The position numbers and the translations under genes are program-made. From the NCBI GenBank assembly GCA_035236585.1, contig CP141132.1, positions 39,621,880 through 39,685,879 on the forward strand: a DNA stretch of 64,000 nucleotides. Reading direction: 5' to 3'. The number at the start of each line of letters is the position of its first letter. The stretch's first letter is position 1. The DNA comes from Warburgia ugandensis. Its lineage: Eukaryota; Streptophyta; Magnoliopsida; Canellales; Canellaceae. Positions 35,701-50,540 of the stretch are shown here, in pieces. A model generated the notes under the pieces. The model was given only the letters and a program-made list of their open reading frames with translations. It made no database searches and was not told where the DNA came from.

Positions 35701-38700
35701 ATTATGTGCATTTTTGCAATGTTCACTGCACTTTCGAAACTGTAGACTTAAGCCAAATTGGTGATAATTGAGTCATTTTTAGGCCTAAAATATTCAAAAT
35801 ATATGACGTGTATGGAATTTATCCTTTAGGATAGTTTTAATGTGAAATTGCTCTATCTTGTATAAAATTAGATATTTTGTTTCTTTTTGCCTAGACTATT
35901 GAACTAGTTTAATTAAGCCAAATTAGTCATAATTAAGAGATTTCTAAGACTATAATATTCAAAATATAGGGACATATATGTAGTCTATCTTTTAATATAG
36001 ATTGAATGTAAAATTGCACTTTCTTATGTAAAATTAGATACTTTGTGCATTGCTGCATCTGTACCCTAGATATTTGAAATAGTATAATTAAGACAAATTA
36101 GTGTTAATTAATTGATTTTAAGACTAAAATATTAAAAATAAAGGGTTGTGCATACAATTTATCTTTCAATATAGTTCGAATGTGAAATTCATTTTTCTTG
36201 TGTTAAATTATATATTATGTGCATTTTTGCAATGTGCACTACACTTCCGAAACGGTAGACTTAAGCCAAATTGGTGATAATTGAGTCATTTTTAGGACTA
36301 AAATATTCAAAATATATGATATATATGGAATTTATCTTTTAGGATAGTTTGAATGTGAAATTGTTCTATCTTGTATAAAATTAGATATTTTGTTTTTTTT
36401 TGCCTGGACTATTGAACCAGTTTAATTAAGCCAAATTAGTCCTAATTAAGTGATTTCTAAGACTATAATATTCAAAATATAGGGATATATATGTAGCCTA
36501 TCTTTTTATATAGTTGGAATGTAAAAGTCTCCTTTCTTATGTAAAATTAGATATTTTGTGCATTGGTGCATGTGTACTCTAGACTTTTGAAATAGGAGAA
36601 TTAAGCCAATTTAGTGATAATTAAGTGATTTCTAAGACTATAATATTCAAAATGTAGGGACATATAAGTAGTCTATCTTTTAATATAGATCGAATGTAAA
36701 ATTGCACTTTCTTTTCAAAATTTAGATATTTTGTGCACTGTTGCATCTGTACCCTAGACTTTTGAAATAGTATAATTAAGCAAAATTAGTGTTAATTAAT
36801 TGATTTTAAGACTAAAATATTAAAAATATAGGGATGTGCATACAATTTATGTTTCAATATAGTTGGAATGTGAAATTCATTTTTCTTGTGTTAAATTATA
36901 TATTATGTGCATTTTTGCAATGTGCGGTACACTTTCGAAACTGTAGACTTAGGCCAAATTGGTGATAATTGAGTCATTTTTAGGAGTAAAATATTCAAAA
37001 TATATGATGTGTATAGAATTTATCTTTGAGGATAGTTTGAATGTGAAATTGCTCTGTCTTGTATAAAATTAGATATTTTGAGCTTTTTCGCCAAGACTAT
37101 TGAAACAGTAGAATTAAGCCCAAATAATCGTAATTAAGTGATTTCTAAGACTATAATATTCAAAATGTAGGGACATATAAGTAGTCTATCTTTAAATATA
37201 GATCGAATGTAAAATTGCACTTTCTTTTCAAAATTTATATATTTTGTGCACTGTTGCATCTGTACCCTAGACTTTTGAAATAGTATAATTAAGCAAAATT
37301 AGTGTTAATTAATTGATTTTAAGACTAAAATATTAAAAATATAGGGATGTGCATATAATTTATGTGTCAATATAGTTGGAATGTGAAATTCATTTTTCTT
37401 GTGTTAAATTATAAATTATGTGCATTTTTGCAATGTGCGCTACACTTTCGAAACTGTAGACTTAAGCCAAATTGGTGATAATTGAGTCATTTTTAGGACT
37501 AAAATATTCAAAATATATGATGTGTATGGAATTTATCTTTTAGGATAGTTTGAATGTGAAATTGCTCTGTCTTGTATAAAATTAGATATTTTTTGCTTTT
37601 TTGCCTAGACTATTGAACCAGTTCAATTAAGCCAAATTAGTCATAATTAAGTGATTTCTAAGGCTATAATATTCAAAATATAGGGATATATATGTAGTCT
37701 ATCTTTTTATCTGGTTGGAATGCAAAAGTCCCCTTTCTTATGTAAAATTTGATATTTTGTGCATTGGTGCATGTGTACTCTAGACTTTTGAAATAGGAGA
37801 ATTAAGCCAATTTAGTGATAATTAAGTGATTTCTAAGACTATAATATTCAAAATGTAGGGACATATAAGTAGTCTATCTTTAAATATAGATCGAATGTAA
37901 AATTGCACTTTCTTTTCAAAATTTATATATTTTGTGCACTGTTGCATCTGTACCCTAGACTTTTGAAATAGTATAATTAAGCAAAATTAGTGTTAATTAA
38001 TTGATTTTAAGACTAAAATATTAAAAATATAGGGATGTGCATATAATTTATGTGTCAATATAGTTGGAATGTGAAATTCATTTTTCTTGTGTTAAATTAT
38101 AAATTATGTGCATTTTTGCAATGTGCGCTACACTTTCGAAACTGTAGACTTAAGCCAAATTGGTGATAATTGAGTCATTTTTAGGACTAAAATATTCAAA
38201 ATATATGATGTGTGTGGAATTTATCTTTTAGGATAGTTTGAATGTGAAACAGCTCTATCTTGTATAAAATTAGATATTTTGTGCTTTTTCTCCTAGACTA
38301 TTGAAACAGTAGAATTATGCCAAAATAGTCGTAATTAAGTGATTTTTAAGACTCTAATAATCAAAATATAAGGATATATTTGTGGTCTATATTTTAATGT
38401 AGATCGAGTGTAAAATTGCTCTTTCTTTTCAAAAATTAGATATTTTGTGCATTGTTGCATCTGTACCCTAGACTTTTGAAATAGTATAATTAAGCAAAAT
38501 TAGTGTTAATTAATTGATTTTAAGACTAAAATATTAAAAATATACGGATGCGCAAACAATTTATCTTTCAATATAGTTGGAATGTGAAATTCATTTTTCT
38601 TGTGGTAAATTATATATTATGTGCAGTTTTGCAATGTGCACTACACTTCTAAAACTGTAGACTTAAGCCAAATTGGTGATAATTGAGTCATTTTTAGGAC

Positions 38701-41700
38701 TAAAATATTCAAAATATATGATGTGTGTGGAATTTATGTTTTAGGATAGTTTGAATGTGAAATTGCTCTGTCTTGTATAAAATTAGATATTTTGAGCTTT
38801 TTCGCCTAGACTATTGAAACAGTAGAATTAAGCCAAAATAGTCATAATTAAGAGATTTCTAAGACTACAATATTCAAAATGTAGGGACATATATGTAGTC
38901 TATCTTTTAATATAGATCGAGTGTAAAATTGCACTTTCTTTTCAAGAATTAGATATTTTGTGCATTGTTTCATCTTTACCCTAGACTTTTGAAATAGTAT
39001 AATTAAGAAAAATTAGTGTTAATTAATTGATTTTAAGACTAAAATATTAAAAATATGGGGATGTGCATATAATTTATGTTTCAATATAGTTGGAATGTGA
39101 AATTCATTTTTCTTGTGTTAAATTATATATTATGAGCATTTTTGCAATGTGCCCTACACTTTTGAAGCTATAGATTTATGCCAAATTGGTGATAATTGAG
39201 TCATTTTTAGGACTAAAATATTGAAAATATATGTTTTGTGTATGAAAATTATCTTTTAGGATAGTTTGAATGTGAAATTGCTCTCTCCCGTATAAAATTA
39301 GATATTTTGTGCTTTTTTGCCTAGACTATTAAACCAGTTTAATTATGCCAAATTAGTCATAATTAAGAGATTTCTAAGACTATAATATTCAAAATGTAGG
39401 GACATATATGTAGTCTATCTTTTAATATAGTTCGAATGTAAAATTGCACTTTCTTTTCAAAATTTATATATTTTGGCATTGTTGCATCTGAGCCCTAGAC
39501 TTTTGAAATAGTATAATTAAGCAAAATTAGTGTGAATTAATTGATTTTAAGACTAAAATATTAAAAATATAGGGATGTGCAAACAATTTATCTTTCAATA
39601 TAGTTGGAATGTGAAATTCATTTTTCTTGTGTTAAATTATATATTATGTACATTTTTGCAATGTGCACTACACTTTCGAAACTGTAGACTTAAGCCAAAT
39701 TGGTGATAATTGAGTCATTTTTAGGACTAAAATATTCAAAATATATGATGTGTATGGAATTTATCTTTTAGGATAGTTTGAATGTGAAATTGCTCTAACT
39801 TGTATAAAATTAGATATTTTGTGCTTTTTTGCCTGGACTATTGAACCAGTTTAATTATGCCAAATTAGTCATAATTAAGTGATTTCTAGGACTATAATAT
39901 TCAAAATGTAGGGACATATATGTAGTCTATCTTTTAAGATAGATCGAATGTAAAATTGCACTTTCTTTTCAAGAATTAGATATTTTGTGCATTGTTTCAT
40001 CTGTACCCGAGGCTTTTGAAATAGTATAATTAAGCAAAATTAGTGTTAATTAATTGATTTTAAGACTAAAATATTAAAAATATAGGGATGCGCAAACAAT
40101 TTATGATTCAATATAGTTGGAATGTGAAATTCATTTTTCTTGGTTTAAATTATATATTATGTGCATTTTTGCAATGTGCACTACACTTTCGAAACTGTAG
40201 ACTTAAGCCAAATTGGTGATAATTGAGTCATTTTTAGGACTAAAATATTCAAAATATATGATGTGTGTGGAATTTATCTTTTAGGATAGTTTGAATGTGA
40301 AACAGCTCTATCTTGTATAAAATTAGATATTTTGTGCTTTTTCTCCTAGACTATTGAAACAGTAGAATTAACCCAAAATAGTCATAATTAAGTGATTTCT
40401 AAGACTCTAATAATCAAAATATAAGGATATATATGTGGTCTATATTTTAATGTAGATCGAGTGTAAAATTGCCCTTTCTTTTCAAAAATTAGATATTTTG
40501 TGCATTGTTGCATCTGTACCCTAGACTTTTGAAATAGTATAATTAAGCCAAATTAGTGTTAATTAATTGATTTTAAGACTAAAATATTAAAAATAGAGGG
40601 ATGTGCACAAAATTTGTCTTTCAATATTGTTATAATGTGAAATTCATTTTTCTTGTGTTAAATTATATATTATGAGCATTTTTGCAATGTGCCCTACACT
40701 TTCGAAACTATAGATTTATGCCAAATTGGTGATAATTGAGTCATTTTTAGGACTAAAGTATCCAAAATATATGATGTGTATGAAAATTATCTTTTAGGAT
40801 AGTTTGAATGCGAAATTGCTCCGTCTTGTATAAAATTGGATATTTTGTGCTTTTTTGCCTAGACTATTGAACCAGTTTAATTATGCCAAATTAGTAATAA
40901 TTAAGAGATTTCTAAGACTATAATATTCAAAATGTAGGGACATATATGTAGTCTATCTTTTAATATAGTTCGAATGTAAAATTGCACTTTCTTTTCAAAA
41001 TTTATATATTTTGTGCATTGTTGCATCTGTGCCATAGACTTTTGAAATAGTATAATTAAGCAAAATTAGTGTTAATTAATTAATTTTAAGACTAAAATAT
41101 TAAAAATATAGGGATGCGCAAACAATTTATATTTCAATATAGTTGGAATGTGAAATTCATTTTTCTTGTGTTAAATTATATATTATGTTCATTTTTGCAA
41201 TGTGCACTACACTTTCAAAACTGTAGACTTAAGCCAAATTGGTGATAATTGAGTCATTTTTAGGACTTAAATATTCAAAATATATGATGTGTGTGGAATT
41301 TATGTTTTAAGATAGTTTGAATGTGAAATTTCTCTGTCTTGTATAAAATTAGATATTTTGTGCTTTTTTGCCTAGACTATTGAACCAGTTTAATTATGCC
41401 AAATTAGTCTTAATTAAGAGATTTCTAAGACTATAATATTCAAAATGTAGGGACATATAAGTAGTCTATCTTTTAATATAGATCGAATGTAAAATTGCAC
41501 TTTCTTTTCAAAATTTTGATATTTTGTGCATTGTTGCATCTGTACCCTAGACTTTTGAAATAGTATAATTAAGCAAAATTAGTGTTAATTATTTGATTTT
41601 AAGACTAAAATATTAAAAATATAGGGATGTGCAAACAATTTATCTTTCAATATAGTTGGAATGTGAAATTCATTTTTCTTGTGTTAAATTATATATTATG

Positions 41701-44700
41701 TGCATTTTTGCAATGTGTACTACACTTTCGAAACTGTAAACTTAAGCCAAATTGGTGATAATTGAGTCATTTTTTGGACTAAAATATTCAAAATATATGA
41801 TGTGTATGGAATTTAACTTTTAGGATAGTTTGAATGTGAAACAGCACTGTCTTGTATAAAATTAGATATTTTGTGCTTTTTCTCGTAGACTATTCAAACA
41901 GTAGAATTAAGCCAAAATAGTCTTAATTAAGTGATTTCTAAGACCCTAATAATCAAAATATAAGGATATATATGTGGTCTATATTTTAATGTAGATTGAG
42001 TGTAAAATTGCCCTTTCTTTTCAAAAATTAGATATTTTGTGCATTGTTGCATCTGTACCCTAGACTTTTGAAATAGTATAATTAAGCCAAATTAGTGTTA
42101 ATTAATTGATTTTAAGACTAAAATATTAAAAATATAGGGATGCGCAAAAAATTTATCTTTCCATACAGTTGGAATGTGAAAATTCATTTTTCTTGTGTTA
42201 AATTATATATTGTGTGCATTTTTGCAATGTGCACTACAGTTTCGAAACTGTAGACTTAAGCCAAATTGGTGATAATTGAGTCATTTTTAGGACTAAAATA
42301 TTCAAAATATATGATGTTTATGGAATTTATCTTTTAGGATAGTTTGAATGTGAAACTGCTCTGTCTTGCATAAAATTTGATATTTTGTGCTTTTTTGCCT
42401 AGACTATTGAACCAGTAGAATTAAGCCAAAATAGTCGTAATTAAGTGATTTCTAGGACTATAATATTCAAAATGTAAGGATATATATATGTAGTCTATCT
42501 TTTAATATAGATCGAATGTAAAATTGCCCTTTCTTTTCAAAAATTAGATATTTTGTGCATTGTTGCATCTATACCCTGGACTTTTGAAATAGTATAATTA
42601 AGCCAAATTAGTGTTAATTAATTGATTTTAAGACTAAAATAAAAAAAATAGAGGGATGTGCATAAAATTTGTCTTTCAATATAGTTGGAATGTGAAATTC
42701 ATTTTGCTTGTGTTAAATTATATATTATGAGCACTTTTACAATGTGCACTACACTTTCGAAACTATAGAGTTATGCCAAATTGGTGATAATTGAGTTATT
42801 TTTAGGACTAAAATATTCAAAATATATGATGTGTATGGAATTTATCTTTTAGGATTGTTTGAATGTGAAATTGCTCTGTCTTGTATAAAATTAGATATTT
42901 TGTGCTTTTTTGCCTAGACTATTGAACCAGTTTAATTATGCCAAATTAGTCATAATTAAGAGATTTCTAAGACTATAATGTTCAAAATGTTGGGACGTAT
43001 ATGTAGCCTATCTTTTAATATAGTTCGAATGTAAAATTTCACTTTCTTTTAAAAAATTAGATATTTTGTGCATTGTTGCATCTGTACCCTAGACTTTTGA
43101 AATAGTATAATTAAGCCAAATTAGTGTTAATTAATTGATTTTAAGACTAAAATATTAAAAATATAGGTATGTGCATACAATTGATCTTTCAATATAGTTG
43201 GAATGTGAAATTCATTTTTCTTGTGTTAAATTATATATTACGAGCATTTTTACAATGTGCACTACACATTCGAAACTATAGAGTTATGCCAAATTGGTGA
43301 TAATTGAGTTATTTTTAGGACTAAAATATTCAAAATATATGATGTGTATGGAATTTATCTTCTAGGATAGTTTGAATGTGAAATTGCTATGTCTTGTATA
43401 AAATTAGATATTTTGTGCTTTTTTGCCTAGACTATTGAACCTGTTTAATTAAGCCATATTAGTCATAATTAAGAAATTTCTAAGACTATAATGTTCAAAA
43501 TGTAGGGACGTATATGTAGTCTATCTTCTAATATAGTTCGAATGTAAAATTGCACTTTCTTTTAAAAAATTAGATATTTTGTGCATTGTTGCATTTGTAC
43601 CCTAGACTTTTGAAATAGTATAATTAAGCCAAATTAGTGTTAATTAATTGATTTTAGGACTAAAATATTAAAAATATAGGTATGTGCGTACAATTTATCT
43701 TTCAATATAGTTGGAATGTGAAATTCATTTTTCTTGTGTTAAATTATATATTAGGAGCATTTTTACAATGTGCACTACACTTTCAAAACTATAGAGTTAT
43801 GCCAATTTGGTGATAATTGAGTTATTTTTAGGACTAAAATATTCAAAATAAATGATGTGTATGGAATTTATCTTTTAGGATAGTTTGAATGTGAAATTGC
43901 TCTGTCTTGTATAAAATTAGATATTTTGTGCTTTTTTGCCTAGACTATTGAACTGGTTTAATTATGCCAAATTAGTCATAATTAAGAGATTTCTAAGTCT
44001 ATAATGTTCAAAATGTAGGGACGTATATGTAGTCTATCTTTTAATATAGTTCGAATGTAAAATTGTACTTTCTTTTAAAAAATTAGATATTTTGTGCATT
44101 GTTGCATCTGTACCCTAGACTTTTGAAATAGTATAATTAAGCCAAATTAGTGTTAATTAATTGATTTTAAAACTAAAATATTAAAAATATAGGGATGTGC
44201 ATACAATTTGTCTTTCAATATAGTTGGAATGTGAAATTCTTTTTTCTTGTGTTAAATTATATATTATGAGCATTTTTGCAATGTGCACTACACTTTCGAA
44301 GCAATAGACTTATGCCAAATTGGTGATAATTGAGTCATTTTTAGGACTAAAATATTCAAAATATATGATGTGTATGGAATTTATCTTTTAAGATAGTTTG
44401 AATGTGAAATTGCTCTGTCTTGTATTAAATTAGATATTTTGTGCTTTTTTGCCTAGACTATTGAACCGGTTTAATTATGCCAAATTAGTCATAATTAAGA
44501 GATTTCTAAGACTATAATATTCAAAATGTAGGGACGTATATGTAGTCTATCTTTTAATATAGTTCGAATGTAAAATTGTACTTTCTTTTCAAAAATTAGA
44601 TATTTTGTGCTTTTTCGCCTAGCCTATTTAAACAGTATAATTAAGCCAAATTAGTCATAATTAAGTGATTTGTAAGATTATAATATTCAAAATATAGGGA

Positions 44701-46433
44701 TATATATGTAATTTATCTTTTTATATAGTTGGAATGTAAAATGCCCCTTTTTATGTAAAATTGGATATTTTGTGCATTGTTGCATTTGTACTCTAGACTT
44801 TTGAAATAGTACAATTAAGCGAAATTAGTGATAATTAAGTGATTTCTAAGACTAAAATATTAAAAATATAGGGATGTGCGTACAATTTATCTTTCAATAT
44901 AGTTGGAATGTGAAAGTCATTTTTCTTGTGTTAAGTTATATATTATGTGCATTTTTGCAATGTGCATTACACTTTCGAAACTGTAGACTTAAGCCAAATT
45001 GGTGATAATTGAGTCATTTTTAGGACTAAAATATTCAAAATATATGGTGTGTATGGAATTTATCTTTTAGGATAGTTTGAATGTGAAATTGCTCTATCTT
45101 GTATGAAATTAGATATTTTTTTCTTTTTCACCTAGACTATTGAAACAGTATAATTAAGCCAAATTAGTCATAATTAAGTGATTTCTATGACTATAATATT
45201 GAAAGTAGAGGGATATATATGTAGTTTATCTTTTTATATAGTTGGAATGTGAAATACCCCTTTCTTATGTAAAATTGGATATTTTGTCCATTGTTGCATT
45301 TGTACTCTAGACTTTTGAAATAGTATAATTAAGCGAAATTAGTGATAATTAAGTGATTTCTAAGGCTAAAATATTAAAAATATAGGGATGTGCATACAAT
45401 TTATCTTTCAATATAGTTGGAATGTATAATTCATTTTTCTTGTGTTAAATTATATATTATGTGCATTTTTGCAATGTGCACTACACTTTCGAAACTGTAG
45501 ACCTTAAGCCAAATTGGTGATAATTCAGCCATTTTTAGGACTAAAATATTCAAAGTATATGATGTGTATGGAATTTATCTTTTAAGATAGTTTGAATGTG
45601 AAATTGCTTTGTCTTGTATAAAATTAGATATTTCTTCCATTTTCGCCTAGACCAAAGAAACAGTATAATTAAACAAAATTAGTCATAATTAAGTGATTTC
45701 TAAGACAATAATATTCAAAATATAGGGATATATATGTAGTCTATATTTTAATATAGTTTGAATGTAAAATTGCACTTTCTTGTGTAAAATTAGATATTTT
45801 GTGCGTTGTTGCATTTGTACCCTAGACTTTTGAAATGGTATAATTAAGCCAAATTAGTGTTAATTAATTGATTTTAAGACTAAAATATGGAAAATATAGG
45901 GATGTGCCTACAATTTATCTTTTAATATAGTTGGAATGTGAAATTCATTTTTGTTGTGTTAAATTATATATTATGTGCATTTTTGCATTGTGCACTACAC
46001 TTTCGAAACTATAGGCTTAGGCCAAATTGGTGATAATTGAGTCATTTTTAGGACTAAAATATTCAAAATATATGATGTGTATGGAATTTATCTTTTAGGA
46101 TAGTTTGAATGTGAAATTGCTTTGTCTTGTATAAAATTAGATATTTTGAGCTTTTTCGCCTAGACTATTGAAACAGTACAATTAAGCCAAAATAGTCGTA
46201 ATTTAGTGATTTCTAAGACTATAATAGTCAAAATATAGTGATATATATGTGGTCTATCTTTTAATGTAGTTCAAATGTAAAATTACACATTCTTGTGTAA
46301 AATTCGATATTTTGTGCAATGTTGCATTTGTACCCTAGACTTTTGAAATAGTATAATTAAGCCAAATTAGTGTTAATTAAGTGATTTCTAAGACTAATAT
46401 ATTAAAAATATAGGGTTGTGAATATAGTTTATC
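32722..46433. repeat. Tandem satellite array, middle block (13.7 kb)
   Basis: About 80 monomers, mostly in A-B-C order with a period near 510 bp. C monomers from about 36.6 kb on often carry a gtagggacatat start and a ttcttttcaaaa segment not seen in the left block, so this is a distinct local subfamily. Hybrid monomers occur at about 34970-35110 (B joined to C) and 44530-44700 (C joined to B). Between 42.6 and 44.5 kb several consecutive trimers are very alike, with A starts spaced about 511-514 bp. The block ends within an A monomer at the ttatc target duplication (46429-46433). I see no gene. Confidence 0.94.
36481..38880. repeat. Two copies of a second 7-monomer (1.2 kb) unit
   Basis: A C monomer with the cattggtgcatgtgtactc marker occurs at 36481 and again 1200 bp later at 37681. 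Each is followed by C-A-B-C-A-B, so the unit is C-C-A-B-C-A-B, a cyclic permutation of the left-block order. The first C again has a B-type tail (actataatattcaaa). Within this stretch about 400 bp at 37157-37550 are nearly identical to 37853-38250 (offset about four monomers), so more than one exchange has occurred. Confidence 0.75.
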
Positions 46434-47859
46434 TGTGACAACTCGGGTTTTTGAAACATGATTTGTAAAGTATTTTGAAAGGCAGGGCCCTTAAGAGTGT
46501 AAAAAAATTTCCCAAAACAAAGCTGCGGAAATTCTTTTCTTTAGAACTTGTTTTGAAAGCCCAAGTCACCACTTCATACATAACATAAGTACAATTTGTG
46601 TAAAAAATAAAATTCCATTGAAGGAATATACTTTTATTAAACTCCAGGATCTTTTCAGTGGTTCACAATAGAGCCAAATCTAGTACAATACTTGTCTAAA
46701 TTACATAATCCAAAACTCAAGCTCCCCATACAATAAAATTCTCAACAAAGAAAAATACATGTCTTCATGGGTATACCTTGAAGATTATTGTCTTCAAGTC
46801 TTCTATAGTCTTCAGCCCCTAACTCTCCTTCCCTGGATCTGAGATATTGCAACAAGTACAATATCTTAGCAAGCAATGCTTGGTAGGGGATTCAAGAAAC
46901 ATAATATTTGACAAGGTAATTCCAATACTTCATAATTTCATTATCCTTAAACATACTCTTTACTTTGTAAGTTATGTATATCTATATACATACATACCCT
47001 TCATGGGTAAACCAGTTAAATTTGTGAAAATAGTCAAATATCATTCCCAACTAAGCTGATCAATTCTCTTCGTTTTGAGAATTTAGTATTACAGCTAATC
47101 TTATACTGGGAATTTCCCTTCTTGGGAAATATTGGTAATATACAATTACCTAGCATTTCATTATGCTATAACATAAGGCATTTCACTATGCCTATTCCCA
47201 TATGCATCATAGTGCAAAATAATCAGAAAGGTTGCTATGCTGCAGTCTGATCTGTACTAGCGCGCTCGGATAACTGCCCTGTTCACCACTGATACCACGG
47301 TGGAAAATATTATGTCACTACTCGTATGGGGAGCAAGACTTTCACAGTGGCGGCCTTCCCATAATTGCCACCACTCGACTTTTAGCCTCTCATTGGGCAA
47401 GATATCATCATATCATCAAATTTCAAGGAGCGAGTGGCCAAACCCTCATAACTCCTCTAGCAATAGCATTCCCCTAGGCTTATGCCTATTAAAACAAACT
47501 CACAAGCCTCCAAGCTTGTATATAAAATAGATTTCATATATATCAAACCATATGTCTGTTTACTTAGGGCTGAAATATTTTCTAGTTCCCTATTCACTTA
47601 TAGTTTAGTCCTTAACCATCTTATATGTGTTTGGTTGGATCATAAGGTTTTCAAGAGATTTAGTACAAGTATTATCATTACTCTTGTCAACATAAGATCA
47701 TGAGTACAATCATGTATATCTCATGTAAATGCATTCATCAAATCCTCCTACCTTTAAGGATTGATCTCTTTTCCCCAATCTTCCATGATCCTAACTGATA
47801 TATGTAATCTGTACATCCATACATATTGTCAATATATAAATTTTGAACAATCCTATTGA

Positions 47860-48260
47860 TCACTAGATCTGATATTTAGAATGATCTTTACATCATTCAT
47901 ATCTAAGTATTTTTCTATCTCTAAGTCTTTGTATGTCCATCTCCTTAATCTTGATCTTTCATAGATCCTTTGATTGACAATCTACACATGTTGATAAAGA
48001 TCAAGGTCCTAGATCTTCTATCATCTAGTTCTTCTTTGATCTAAGTTCAGTTCTTGGATCATCCCTATGGAGGATGATCTTGGTTTTCTTCCTTGAATCA
48101 TCTTTTGATCAAGGGTTTGGATTATCTAATCTAATGAACTATAACAAGTATACTAATAAACATGCATACTAAGTACAATATAGTGTTCTTATTCTTATTA
48201 TTCTTGATCATCCAAGATCTAATGGATCTTGTTTGATCATCCTTATCTTACTTATTGTTT
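47860..48260. other. GATC-rich low-complexity stretch in solo LTR 3
   Basis: Many gatc, gatctt and gatcaag words recur within about 400 bp, in both orientations since the core is self-complementary. A second cluster lies at about 49060-49400. No exact tandem unit is visible, so this looks like a degenerate simple repeat. Function unknown. Confidence 0.5.
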
Positions 48261-48334
48261 TTATTAGAGTTAAGTAATTTACTAACCTTTTATGCTCTTA
48301 TTATTATCATTCAACCAGTTAATGTGCTGGTTGA

Positions 48335-48735
48335 AGGTAGCTTATTCAAGCCTAAATCTAGACTGCTCCTCTTATTTCCACCTGGCTAAGGCTTACTAGC
48401 TGAATGGGTGAACACAAAATGGTTACTTCAATCCTCATGTAAGGAGGCGTTTAGACCTCACAAACGTCAACAGAAGGTAGGGGAAGAGCGAGGCTCTATT
48501 AGATAACCCCCTTAACCACTATGTTCATCATTCACTAGAATGACCATAGCTCAACCTTTCATAAGGTTCCTATAAGCATGTTTACCCTAAGTACTCTTTC
48601 TAATGGATTTTAATTAAGTCCATGAATATTTATAATGTCATTCATGGGGTTTATTATTTTTTTCCTAATTTGGGCCAAGGATTTGATAATCCTTATATTG
48701 TCCTACTAACTATAGCCCTTACTAATTAAGTCCAA
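48335..48735 (-). other. Leader module in solo LTR 3 shared with the Athila element
   Basis: Read on the minus strand this segment aligns with the Athila leader at about 18861-19262. Shared blocks include aattagtaagggc, cttagggtaa, gggggttatctaatagagcc and gaggtctaaacgcctcctta. The core 48433-48523 is about 85% identical to 19071-19163 by eye, while the flanks are far more diverged. It lies downstream of the LTR's TATA box and would be transcribed as leader. Both stem-loops are retained (first one 48480-48511). Confidence 0.75.
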
Positions 48736-49609
48736 AGTACTCCATTCTTATTTGTGTCATGAAACTCTACTTTCTCATTAGAATATATTTTTGATGTTTT
48801 ATGCTCTTTATCTCATAACAAGTAAATCTACTAATAACATTTAACCATAAATCAATTATAAATTCAAAGCATGAAACTACCTAATTTAACATTATATGAT
48901 AATGAGGCAAGGTACTTAAATTAAATCTAACACCTTATGATAACAATGAAATCACATATCATGCTAAGTCTAAATGTTATACTAGCATGCACATAATCAT
49001 ATTTAAAATGCTATGAAACTAATTGCATTAACATTTTTAGAAACCTTTACTTATGATCCAACCATTTGATCTTAGATCTTTTCCTTTGATTAAGGATTTT
49101 AGTTGTATTTAGGGAATTTTCTCTATTAAGGTCAAAAGATCATATTGATCTATTTTGTCATAATCCATTCATGATTTCCTTGGATTTCATCATATCAACA
49201 TTTATTCTTTCCATCCCAAGGGTTTGAGCACACTTGATCTCATTGATCAAGTGGGTCCCTTTGTATTTTTAGGGTTTTTCTACCATAATGTGTAGATCCC
49301 TTAATATATCTCATATATATCCAATTTAACCATAGATCTCACTTTATTTAAGTAGTATATCATTATTAAAACATGTTTTTAAGATCCGATCACCTCAGAT
49401 CTTGAAAATCTAGGTAATTGGAAACTTATTTCTTTAATACAGAAAGTTTTTACTAAATAACATGTCTATTTTATCATTTCATAAGAAAATAGAGGTTTCA
49501 AGCTTTCCATAGCTTTTTTCTGATCTCAATTTGGAGTTCAGATGACTCTAGAATTGAAGTTAGAAGTTCACAGTCCTTCCTAGGGCCTGGATTTGATTTG
49601 GGCCCAAGG

Positions 49610-49900
49610 AACGGACGGCCAGATTAGTCGGGTGGAACGAACCAAACCGGGCGGACCCGTTCGGTTCATCGGGCTCGTCCGCTGGGAGAAAATGACGAAG
49701 TGCCACTGCAGGGCATCCACAGATGCGGACGGGACGAGCGGAACGCCCGTCATCTGCGCTCCCGCAAACCGGGCTGTTGCTGGGCGTGTCCGCTTGTGCA
49801 TTTGATGGACGCACCATCATCTTGCTTGGGATGACACTCCATGCACAGCGCACATGCCGTTCCATTGGTGCATCACATGTGCGCCTTGGGCGCCGTTTGA
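49610..49900 (-). other. CpG-rich stretch in solo LTR 3
   Basis: A GC-rich stretch with many CpG sites (gacggcc, cgggcggac, gcggacgggacgagcgg) within an otherwise AT-rich LTR, downstream of the TATA box on the minus strand. Position and composition parallel the CpG-rich stretches of solo LTRs 1 and 2, though I see no clear base-level match. Short ORFs on both strands here reflect GC content. Confidence 0.55.
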
Positions 49901-50540
49901 TCTGGAGATCGGACAGTCCATTTTGGACCATCCAATCAATCCTCATTCAATTAAGGGCCCAAAACGTCTCTGATTTTTATGAAAATTCTACCCTAGGGGT
50001 TTTGGATCCTTCTGGATCGATTCGTGTAGTCAGATTTTTCATCTGAGTACTCTATCATCCATAATTAAGGGTTCTGTTATTTACTTTATTTTTACCTTTT
50101 TATTACCAAAATAAATTACAGTAAAATAAAAATTACATAAAACAGTACTAAACATCTATGAAAAGGATTTTCACCTACCTGATTGGAGAGAAAACCTCTG
50201 TTATATGCTCAATTTTAAAAAATACCTTGTTAATGAAGATATGGCCTAAAATCCACCTTTCTTGCAAATATCCATTGTTTGAACCGTTGGATCTTGAAAT
50301 TTCTTTGGGCGTTTTGTAGAATAGATATGTTGGGAAGTTTTGGATGGTGGAATTGATCAAATTAGATCTAGAACAGAGTGTCTAATTGATTTTAGGTCTC
50401 TTGTTCCAATCTAAAAAGAAAAACAAGTTGAAAAGAGATCTATCTCTTGGAAATTTTGGGTTTTTGGAGAGGGATCTAGATCTAATTTTTCAAGGAGACT
50501 GAAGAGAATTTCGTGGGGATTTTATGAGTATTTTTGGGGT

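Noticed and set aside
49560-50046. ORFs of about 70-130 codons on both strands in solo LTR 3
   Set aside because: They sit in a GC-rich stretch where stop codons are rare by composition, and carry no recognisable motif.
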